Shown: positions 1 to 5,057 of the stretch, piece after piece | Position numbering within the stretch: the first letter of the stretch is position 1 | Layout: each line of letters starts with the position of its first letter | NCBI GenBank assembly: GCA_017622155.1 | Contig: JAGARS010000092.1 | Span: 1-5,710 of the forward strand | Length of the DNA stretch: 5,710 nucleotides | Origin: Peptococcaceae bacterium | GTDB taxonomy: Bacteria; Bacillota; Peptococcia; Peptococcales; Peptococcaceae | Direction of reading: 5' to 3' | Program-made: the position numbers and the translations under genes | The notes under the pieces: model-generated | Database searches by the model: none | What the model saw: the letters and a program-made list of their open reading frames with translations, nothing else | Told to the model about the DNA's origin: nothing

Positions 1-1071
1 ATGCGTATCTCTGGTAGTCTTGATGCCTATAAAGGAAAAATCAATTGGAATCTGAATGTTCCGAAAGATTTAGTAAATGCGGCGCACTCAGAAAACTTTT
101 CACCAACAGTAAATAAATATTATACCGCAACGGCACCTGGTGACATATTTGAGCACAATGGAACACTATATGTTTTAGTGGGACAAGATTGTGATTACAT
201 GATGGGTGAAAAGAGAAAGCGTAATGCGCCGTTTTGTGAGCTTGTTAAAGCGGAGCTTATTGACCCGAGCAACCTCGAAAAACTGAGCGATGATGAAAAA
301 TACGTGTACATCAATAATTATGTTGATAACGCAGGCAACACACACGTATTGAAAGTGAATTACGGAACACGAGAAATAATTTGCAATGAAATCTTAAATC
401 TGTGTGCTTTCAATCACGACGGTTCGTGCAAGATTGATTGTGAAGCAGTCTTGCCTATAGATGTATCAACGTTGATTCAACCATATATGGTTGAATACCA
501 TGGTAAGCTTGTATCCTATTTTAAACAAGTAAGGGAGATTAAGACTCAATACCCCGAGTTCTATAACGCAGCAAATGAACTGAAAGTTGCTGAGCCGTTA
601 ATTGGCGTTTCTGATTTTCAAGAGAACGGTAGTTTTCTCGATTTTGGAATAAAGAGAATTTCTCGGTTGAAGAAAACGGCTTCGCTTTATCTGTACAAGA
701 TGTTCTTGGAATATCGTGGGCGCATTCCGTATACTTCTATTAATTTGACAGGGTATTCTGTGACGGCGGCAACATTAGTAGCCGCTGAGAAAACCTGCCC
801 ACTCATTGTACATATTAAACTGACCAGTGATCGAAACAAAAACCGCGGGGACCAAAAGAGACTTGCTTGGTATGTTAAACGGGAGGAGCTCCAAGAAGCT
901 ATTTCAGAAATTTATGGAGAACATTTTGAACTAAATGCCCCAAATGACTATGTCGAGTTGTTAGGAAAGGGAGTCACTGAATTAAGTAGCGGGTCTTCTG
1001 TAATTGTCTTGAAGAAAGAAATCAACGAAAATGCATACGAAATCGAAATGACGATGAAAAAAACAACTTGA
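1..1071 (+). CDS. Unrecognised protein with a GQDCDY motif (possibly 5'-truncated by the window)
   Basis: I do not recognise this 356-residue protein by name. It is soluble in appearance, with no signal peptide or membrane segment. A hydrophobic strand at about residues 55-60 leads into GQDCDYM (61-67), followed by a basic stretch (KRKR, 71-74). A segment at about 219-241 has the pattern RISRLKKTA...YLYKMFLEYRGR. From memory, bacterial proteins with a '(T/G)QDCD' motif followed by an 'R..RL...A..L...F..Y..R' helix form a loose family of unknown function, sometimes found near ATPases or response regulators; that link is weak and nothing in this window supports it. Cysteines are fairly frequent (64, 79, 128, 135, 143, 147), several of them clustered at 128-147, but no clear zinc motif is formed. 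The ATG is the first base of the window, so no ribosome binding site is visible and the true start may lie upstream. The gene ends 25 bases before a strong terminator, so it is the last gene of its transcript. Confidence 0.75.
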   Translation: MRISGSLDAYKGKINWNLNVPKDLVNAAHSENFSPTVNKYYTATAPGDIFEHNGTLYVLVGQDCDYMMGEKRKRNAPFCELVKAELIDPSNLEKLSDDEKYVYINNYVDNAGNTHVLKVNYGTREIICNEILNLCAFNHDGSCKIDCEAVLPIDVSTLIQPYMVEYHGKLVSYFKQVREIKTQYPEFYNAANELKVAEPLIGVSDFQENGSFLDFGIKRISRLKKTASLYLYKMFLEYRGRIPYTSINLTGYSVTAATLVAAEKTCPLIVHIKLTSDRNKNRGDQKRLAWYVKREELQEAISEIYGEHFELNAPNDYVELLGKGVTELSSGSSVIVLKKEINENAYEIEMTMKKTT

Positions 1072-1095
1072 CCAAAATGGCGTATAGAATTTGCT

Positions 1096-1137
1096 AAAAT
1101 ACCCCTCTGAAATCTTGGATTCCAGAGGGGTATTTTT
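1096..1137 (+). terminator. Strong intrinsic terminator, probably bidirectional
   Basis: A perfect 14-bp stem (1096-1109 with 1123-1136) encloses a 13-base loop. The core is CCCCTCTG/CAGAGGGG, with an A-run on the left and a T-run (1133-1137) on the right. It follows the stop codon of the GQDCDY-motif gene by 24 bases, so it should end that transcript. The matching A-run means it can also stop minus-strand transcription arriving from the short ORF at 1192-1227. Confidence 0.93.
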
Positions 1138-1443
1138 ATGATTTATGATGACATCAATGTAAAGCATAATGCATACTATTTTAGAATTCCATTATGAGAC
1201 TTCTTGAAGCACGTAAATTTTTTCCATATTTCAGCTCCTTTTTTATTAATTTGCTGTGTGATATAGAGATACCTGCTTGTTTTCCGGAAAAAAATTTTTT
1301 GTTATTAATAGCCAAGGGCAGATGATTATTTTTTGTGAAGTTTTTCTTATCAATGGTCATGTATCCGCAATCCAGTACGGCAAAGCCACAGAAAAGCGTA
1401 GAAGGTATGTAAACCCTATCATCGCTGAAACCTAGTAATACTC
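1138..1443. other. AT-rich intergenic stretch with no supported gene on the plus strand
   Basis: About 300 bases with no ORF of convincing length. It contains a 12-bp perfect palindrome, TTTTCCGGAAAA, at 1280-1291, directly followed by an A-run/T-run. An open plus-strand reading at 1262-1435 (in-frame stops on both sides, first ATG at 1322) ends in a basic, protein-like tail (QYGKATEKRRRYVNPIIAET). It has no visible ribosome binding site and I cannot assign it, so it may be the tail of a decayed gene. The minus strand carries the short ORF listed separately at 1192-1227. Confidence 0.4.
1192..1227 (-). CDS. Doubtful 11-residue ORF with a good ribosome binding site, or the start of a lost gene
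   Basis: Read on the minus strand, AAGGAGC (complement of 1234-1240) stands six bases before an ATG whose ORF encodes MEKIYVLQEVS and then stops at TAA. About 55 bases later the minus strand meets the bidirectional terminator at 1096-1136, so a short transcript with ribosome binding site, mini-ORF and terminator is possible. No convincing promoter is seen. It could be a genuine small peptide or, more likely, the surviving 5' end of a deleted gene, because the flanking DNA also carries a decayed gene. Confidence that it is translated usefully is low. Confidence 0.25.
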   Translation of the reverse strand: MEKIYVLQEVS

Positions 1444-1717
1444 ATGGAGGAAACACGAAAGAGAGGAGAATTATAGCATCCGATGCAATGATGGCGGCGC
1501 TGTGTGTTGTGATAATGTTTTTGCGTGCGGTTATTGATTTGGGCGCTTATGCTGCGGCGCTGCTTGCCGGTGTGGCTGCAACACTCTATGGCCAGAGTTC
1601 GTGGAAAGCACGCTGTTCATAATCCACATTGCCACTGCCAATGTGACACCCTTAGCCTATGACTATATGAGTCCCGGTTTGGACATACATTTTGCCAGAA
1701 TAAAGAACATCATATAA
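1444..1717 (+). pseudogene. Decayed small integral membrane protein gene
   Basis: Three reading frames have to be joined to recover one protein-like sequence. ATG at 1444 gives MEETRK and soon stops. A shift near 1455-1463 gives ERRIIASDAMMAALCVVI, then a hydrophobic run with GAYAAALLAGVAATLYG, stopping at 1620-1622. A second shift near 1585-1595 continues with PEFVESTLFIIHIATANVTP to a stop at 1715-1717. The pattern of a charged N-terminus, an 'MMAALCVVIMFL' helix and 'YAA.LLAG' followed by a 'P..EF' segment resembles a common unnamed family of small Clostridial membrane proteins (from memory; function unknown). The C-terminal membrane part appears lost. The longest intact piece is only 44 codons (1488-1622). 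The pseudogene reading rests on protein-like character in successive frames, not on an alignment. Confidence 0.5.
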
Positions 1718-1757
1718 ATAAAAGAAAGAATGGGTCTCAGTTGAGGCCCATTCTTTC
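1715..1757 (-). terminator. Intrinsic terminator of the lacI-type/sugar kinase operon
   Basis: A 15-bp stem with one G-U pair (1724-1738 with 1743-1757; core GAATGGG/CCCATTC) and a four-base loop lies 22 bases beyond the kinase stop codon. On the minus strand it is followed by TTTTATTTATATG, a suitable U-rich tail. On the plus strand only a short GTTT follows, so termination from the left would be weaker. Confidence 0.88.
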
Positions 1758-1779
1758 GTTTAAGTCTAAAAAGAGTGAT

Positions 1780-2646
1780 TCAAAAATCTACAAGGGAGTA
1801 TTCGGGAATGGCTTCATAATTTGACACAACATAAGCAGCGATTTTGCTTGCGTGTTTCAAACATGAAGTGATATCATGCCCGTCAAGATAGCGGGAGATG
1901 AAGGCGGCGGAGAAGCTGTCTCCGGCACCTACAGTTGATGCCACATTAACCTTGAGACCGGGGGTGCTGTATGCCTCGTTGGAGCGGCAGTCGAATGCAA
2001 ATGCACCATCGGCACCAAGCGTCAGGAGTATCAGCTTCAGGTTCTTATTGTTTTCTGCAAGCTTTATGGAAAGCTCCTCATAGGATGAGCCACATTCCAA
2101 ATCAAGTAGCTTCAAAACAAGAGGAAGTTCCTCATCACTGATTTTTACAATGCTTGCATTTTGCATGCAGAACTTCACGGTTTCCTTTGAATAAAAGGGG
2201 GGACGGATATTAACATCCGCAAAGACTTCACCAAAATCATTTTCTGACAGAAGCTTTTTCAGGCTGGATAAATTGTATTCGCTTCTGAGAGCCAAACTTC
2301 CGAAATACAAAAGATCAAAGTTGCTCATATCAGAGCCGATAGAAATATAGTCGTAAGCTACATCTTCAAGCAAATTGTACTTTGGCACGCCATCCTTATC
2401 TAAACTAACAAGGCATTTTCCGCTTTCTTTATCGTTTACAAAGGCAACAAAATCATCGTGCAAACCAAACTTACGAAGAGAGGAAATAGATGCTTCGCCC
2501 AACTCATCTTTGCCCAACGCAGAGAGCATGTACACATCTGCCCCATGTTTTGCAAGATGAGCTGCAAAATTAAAAGGAGCTCCACCTATAAATTTTTTGT
2601 CAGGGTACACATCCCAAAGAACTTCACCGAAAGATAATGCTTTCAT
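1780..2646 (-). CDS. PfkB-family carbohydrate kinase, fructokinase-like
   Basis: This 288-residue cytoplasmic protein is a full-length ribokinase/PfkB-family sugar kinase, a little short for the usual 300-320. The N-terminal substrate side shows FGEVLWDV (6-13) and GGAPFNFAAHLAKHGA (21-36), typical of fructokinase-like members. The middle has DVNIRPPF (144-151), and KISDEE (168-173) is in the position of the family's N..E metal/phosphate motif. TLGADGA (209-215) precedes the anion-hole signature VGAGDSFSAAF (239-249), whose Asp243 is the expected catalytic base. ATP-dependent phosphorylation of a sugar or sugar acid is therefore well supported. Fructose is the default guess, but 2-keto-3-deoxygluconate or a related compound cannot be excluded. 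The start is set by AAGGTGG nine bases upstream. The gene lies 24 bases after the LacI-family gene on the same strand and shares its promoter. Opposite it lies a TRAP transporter operon, whose imported compound may be the substrate. Confidence 0.9.
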   Translation of the reverse strand: MKALSFGEVLWDVYPDKKFIGGAPFNFAAHLAKHGADVYMLSALGKDELGEASISSLRKFGLHDDFVAFVNDKESGKCLVSLDKDGVPKYNLLEDVAYDYISIGSDMSNFDLLYFGSLALRSEYNLSSLKKLLSENDFGEVFADVNIRPPFYSKETVKFCMQNASIVKISDEELPLVLKLLDLECGSSYEELSIKLAENNKNLKLILLTLGADGAFAFDCRSNEAYSTPGLKVNVASTVGAGDSFSAAFISRYLDGHDITSCLKHASKIAAYVVSNYEAIPEYSLVDF

Positions 2647-2670
2647 CGCTGCTGTCCACCTTTTATGAAA

Positions 2671-3675
2671 TTATTTTATGCGTTTTATGCTGCTTCGTTG
2701 GATAAGCTGTGGAGGGAAAACGATTTGTGTTCTCTCACCAAGCAGGTCCTTGTGCCGGGATAAAAATATTTCTGCTGCTTTTGCTCCCAAAACATCCGGG
2801 TTTGAGCAGATGACAGTCATATTCAGACCGCTTTCATTAACAAGGGGTGAATCATCCTGGCAAATCATACTTATGTCGTGAGGTACACGAATGCCGTATC
2901 GGGCCAGACAATGAACAACACTGGAAGCCATATGGTCATTTACAATGAAAAGCCCCGTGTATCTGAAATCTCTTTCGTGGAGCCATTTTACAAAGCGTTC
3001 AGCACTTTTGGGGCTAAGATCGCTGTGTACAATACAGTCTTTTGAAAATGAAATGCCGTTATCACGGGCGCAATCGGTGAAGCCTCGCTCGCAGTCTTTG
3101 GCAGTGATTGAATTGGTGGGGCCACTTAGAATGGCAACATTACGATGACCATTATCAAAAAGGTGCTGAGCTGCAATATAGCCTTCACGGTAATTATCAA
3201 CGCGTACAGTGTCAAGATCCATTGCGCGAATACGGCGGTTGACTATGATAACAGGAATTCTGGACTCAAGAATAAATGAAAGAAGCTCCGGGGTTTCATT
3301 GGCTGTAAGCATGATTATTCCAGCATAACCATTCTCGCTTGCTTTTTTCATGCAGTCCAGTTCAAGCTCCGTATCGAAACCGCTGTTGCACAAAACCAAA
3401 GAATATCCCAGTGGCTGAAGAACAGAATAAATTGCTTTATAAATTTCTGCAAAAAAGTTGTATGAGATGTCTCCGACGGTAACAAGAATATGTTTGGAAA
3501 GTATGTTTTTTCCTATAAATATGTCATCGTAATTTACAATCCCTAACTGATGCATTGCGTTTCGTATTTTTTGCATTGTTTCAGGTTTGACTTTGGCTGT
3601 ACCGTTAAGAGCTCTTGAAACTGTAGCGTAGGATACGCCTGCCAGTTCTGCAATTTCTTTCTGTTGAATCTGCAT
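2671..3675 (-). CDS. LacI/GalR-family transcriptional regulator
   Basis: The protein is a 334-residue DNA-binding regulator. Residues 1-24 form the family's helix-turn-helix, MQIQQKEIAELAGVS followed by YATVSRALNG, which normally begins within a few residues of the N-terminus. For that reason the start is placed at 3675 and not at an in-frame ATG 32 codons upstream, which has no ribosome binding site and would lie upstream of the predicted promoter. The chosen start has only a weak site (AAGTGG, seven bases away). Residues 60-334 make a periplasmic-binding-protein-like effector domain, with HILVTVGD (62-69), IPVIIVNRR (140-148), VRVDNYREGYIAAQHLFDNGHRNVAILSG in family position at 157-185, LFIVNDHMA (242-250) and a C-terminal IQRSSIKR. 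The hinge is unusual: the typical 'LGY.PN..AR.L' is replaced by LGIVNYDDIFIGKNIL. It is followed by a sugar kinase and divergent from a TRAP operon, so a sugar-type effector and control of both is likely (inference). Confidence 0.92.
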   Translation of the reverse strand: MQIQQKEIAELAGVSYATVSRALNGTAKVKPETMQKIRNAMHQLGIVNYDDIFIGKNILSKHILVTVGDISYNFFAEIYKAIYSVLQPLGYSLVLCNSGFDTELELDCMKKASENGYAGIIMLTANETPELLSFILESRIPVIIVNRRIRAMDLDTVRVDNYREGYIAAQHLFDNGHRNVAILSGPTNSITAKDCERGFTDCARDNGISFSKDCIVHSDLSPKSAERFVKWLHERDFRYTGLFIVNDHMASSVVHCLARYGIRVPHDISMICQDDSPLVNESGLNMTVICSNPDVLGAKAAEIFLSRHKDLLGERTQIVFPPQLIQRSSIKRIK

Positions 3676-3735
3676 ATCAAAACCACTTTCATTTCCAACT
3701 GATGTGTAAAGGATTAACGAGAAATTAATGGTTTT

Positions 3736-3764
3736 ATTATGAAACACAATGTTAACGCTGTCAA
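3736..3764 (-). promoter_or_regulatory. SigA-type promoter of the lacI-type/kinase operon
   Basis: On the minus strand a perfect -35 TTGACA (complement of 3759-3764) is separated by exactly 17 bases from CATAAT (complement of 3736-3741), five of six matches to the -10 consensus. Transcription would start near 3729, giving a leader of roughly 50 bases before the ATG at 3675. Confidence 0.82.
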
Positions 3765-3766
3765 TG
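3747..3766. promoter_or_regulatory. Candidate LacI-family operator overlapping the lacI-type promoter
   Basis: CAATGTTAACGCTGTCAATG is an imperfect palindrome of the form CAnTGnnAnCGnTnnCAnTG, centred on CG, with 12 of 20 positions symmetric. A central CG in an even palindrome of about 14-20 bp is the usual layout of LacI-family operators. It covers the -35 box and most of the spacer of the regulator's own promoter, so binding would block that promoter (autoregulation). A weaker related CG-centred element, TTAACGAGAA, occurs at 3714-3723 in the leader. Binding by this protein is inferred. Confidence 0.5.
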
Positions 3767-3801
3767 GACAAGAAATATTTTTGGCTAATAATAACAAAAA
3801 A

Positions 3802-3829
3802 TATGAAATTGTATGAAATTTATGAAATT
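3802..3829 (+). repeat. Three tandem TATGAAATT repeats upstream of the dctP-type promoter
   Basis: TATGAAATT occurs at 3802-3810, 3812-3820 and 3821-3829, that is, at steps of 10 and 9 bases, about one helical turn. The last copy ends four bases before the predicted -35 box. Such phased direct repeats next to a -35 element are a layout used by activators such as response regulators, but the AT-rich tract could also act as an UP element or be chance. No regulator for it is visible in the window. Confidence 0.6.
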
Positions 3830-3832
3830 GAA

Positions 3833-3861
3833 TTGCAAGAAAATAAAGTCGAACATAGAAT
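3833..3861 (+). promoter_or_regulatory. Probable SigA-type promoter of the TRAP transporter operon
   Basis: TTGCAA (3833-3838, four of six to consensus) is spaced 17 bases from TAGAAT (3856-3861, five of six). Transcription would begin near 3868, leaving a leader of about 43 bases with a strong ribosome binding site. The modest -35 box fits a promoter that needs help from an upstream activator. Confidence 0.62.
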
Positions 3862-3900
3862 GTAATCATCCCAATAAACCCGGGAAAAATCAAAAAATTT

Positions 3901-3906
3901 AGGAGG
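3901..3906 (+). promoter_or_regulatory. Strong ribosome binding site of the dctP-type gene
   Basis: AGGAGG, followed by AGTT and then the ATG at 3911, is a near-perfect anti-16S match. Together with the preferred codons of the gene it suggests high expression, as expected for a binding protein. Confidence 0.85.
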
Positions 3907-3910
3907 AGTT

Positions 3911-4981
3911 ATGAAGAAGCTTATTGCATTACTGCTCGCTCTCGTTATGGTTCTTTCCCTCTGCGCATGTGGCGCAAAGGAAGAGGCACCTGCTGAGGCC
4001 CCCGCAGAAGAAGCTGCTCCCGCAGCTGCAGAAGAAGCAGCACCTGCTGAGCCCGAATTTGAGAAGATGACTCTCAAGCTGGCTCATACCGCTGCAGAAT
4101 CCCACATCCACCACATCGCATTTACTCAGTTCGCAAAGGGCGTCTCTGAACGCACCGGCGGCGCTGTCACCGTGGAAGTTTATCCCGCAGGTGAACTTGG
4201 CGATGCAACCACTCTCGTCGAGCAGGTAGCTCTGGGTGCTATCGACATGAACCTTGTCAGCCAGGCAGGTCTTGCTGGCTATGTCACCAAGGCAAATGTT
4301 CTTGCTGCTCCCTACCTCTTTGCAGACTATGACCACGCTCACAAAGTAATCGACAACTTCATTTTTGACTGGGTAGCCCCCGAAGCATCTACCAACATGG
4401 GTGTTGAGATGCTGGCTGTTTTTGACTACGGCTTCCGTCAGGTCACCACCAAGGGTATCCCCGTTAACACCGCTGCTGACCTTGAAGGTGTAAAGATTCG
4501 TGTACCGCCTGCAGCCGGTCTGCTTGCAGCATTTGACTCCCTTGGCGCAAACACTCAGTCTATCGCTTACTCTGAACTTTACCAGTCCCTGCAGCAGGGC
4601 GTTGTTGATGCACAGGAGAACCCCGTTGCAACCATTCTGGCCGACTGCCTGTATGAGATTCAGGACAATCTGGCTATCACCAACCACTACTTTGATATGC
4701 AGTTCTTTGTTATAAACAACAACAGCTGGAACAGCTTCAGCCCCGAGCTGCAGACTATTATCAAGGAAGAGGCTATCAAGGCTTCCGATCTTATCCGTGA
4801 AGACCTGAGCAGCAGCGAAGCTGCAATCATTGCTGAACTTGAAGGTCACGGCATGTCCGTTACTTATCCCGACCTGTCCAGCTTTACTGCAATGATGGAT
4901 CCCGCCTACGATGCCATGGGCGAACTGGGCGGCGCTGACGCAATGGCAGAACTTCTGGCCGCTGTCGAAGCCAATCGTTAA
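3911..4981 (+). CDS. dctP: TRAP transporter solute-binding lipoprotein (DctP family)
   Basis: This 356-residue protein captures the substrate outside the cell and delivers it to a sodium-driven TRAP permease. Residues 1-20 are a lipoprotein signal: MKKLIALLLALVMVLS, then the lipobox LCAC with Cys20 as the lipidated residue, which anchors it to the membrane of a Gram-positive cell. Residues 24-48 are an Ala/Glu/Pro linker. The mature domain from about 53 carries LKLAHTAAESHIHH (55-68), VYPAGELGD (90-98), FDYGFRQ (171-177), LEGVKIRVPP (191-200; Arg197 matches the conserved arginine that binds substrate carboxylates), LGANTQSIAYSELYQSLQQG (211-230) and VDAQENP (232-238), all in family order and spacing. 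The ligand is probably a carboxylate; the neighbouring sugar kinase and LacI-family gene hint at a sugar acid (inference). A dctM-type gene follows after 76 bases, but no dctQ comes between. The gene is visibly richer in G+C and in C-ending codons than its AT-rich neighbours, as fits strong expression. Confidence 0.95.
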   Translation: MKKLIALLLALVMVLSLCACGAKEEAPAEAPAEEAAPAAAEEAAPAEPEFEKMTLKLAHTAAESHIHHIAFTQFAKGVSERTGGAVTVEVYPAGELGDATTLVEQVALGAIDMNLVSQAGLAGYVTKANVLAAPYLFADYDHAHKVIDNFIFDWVAPEASTNMGVEMLAVFDYGFRQVTTKGIPVNTAADLEGVKIRVPPAAGLLAAFDSLGANTQSIAYSELYQSLQQGVVDAQENPVATILADCLYEIQDNLAITNHYFDMQFFVINNNSWNSFSPELQTIIKEEAIKASDLIREDLSSSEAAIIAELEGHGMSVTYPDLSSFTAMMDPAYDAMGELGGADAMAELLAAVEANR

Positions 4982-4997
4982 TACTTTCCCGCATTAT

Positions 4998-5024
4998 AGG
5001 GAGGTACCTATGCGGTACCTCCCT
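4998..5024 (+). terminator. Intercistronic hairpin between dctP and dctM (attenuator or mRNA-end stabiliser)
   Basis: A perfect 11-bp stem, AGGGAGGTACC (4998-5008) with GGTACCTCCCT (5014-5024), closes a five-base loop 16 bases after the dctP stop. The tract that follows (TAGTTCTATTTC) is only partly T-rich, so it is likely a partial terminator or a barrier to 3' exonucleases, allowing more binding protein than permease from one transcript. The right arm contains CCTCC and could in principle pair with ribosome binding sites, but the left arm already occupies it. Confidence 0.72.
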
Positions 5025-5057
5025 TAGTTCTATTTCAAGAATGGAGGCATCATCTAT

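Noticed and set aside
982..1167. A 61-codon minus-strand ORF across the end of the first gene and its terminator
   Set aside because: It reads straight through the 14-bp terminator stem and the antisense of a real gene, and lacks a ribosome binding site.
1138..1780. CRISPR array, tRNA, IS ends or attachment site in the gene-poor stretch
   Set aside because: No regularly spaced repeats, no cloverleaf-like sequence, no transposase remnant and no paired terminal inverted repeats were seen.
2661..2689. Three TTTTATG copies and one TATGAAATT copy near the end of the LacI-family gene
   Set aside because: The copies are irregularly spaced and partly within AT-rich coding sequence (Ile-Lys codons and stop), so chance is the simplest explanation; no promoter-like setting surrounds them.
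3676..3771. A 32-codon N-terminal extension of the LacI-family protein
   Set aside because: It would place the start upstream of the predicted promoter, has no ribosome binding site, and would put the helix-turn-helix at an atypical distance from the N-terminus.
3879..3884. CCCGGG palindrome in the dctP leader as a possible operator
   Set aside because: Symmetry does not extend beyond six bases and it does not resemble the candidate site at 3747-3766.
3929..4849. A 306-codon minus-strand ORF antisense to the dctP-type gene
   Set aside because: It lies wholly inside a gene with clear family motifs, its product is cysteine-rich with no recognisable domain, and it has no ribosome binding site. 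Long antisense frames are common opposite GC-richer, codon-biased genes.
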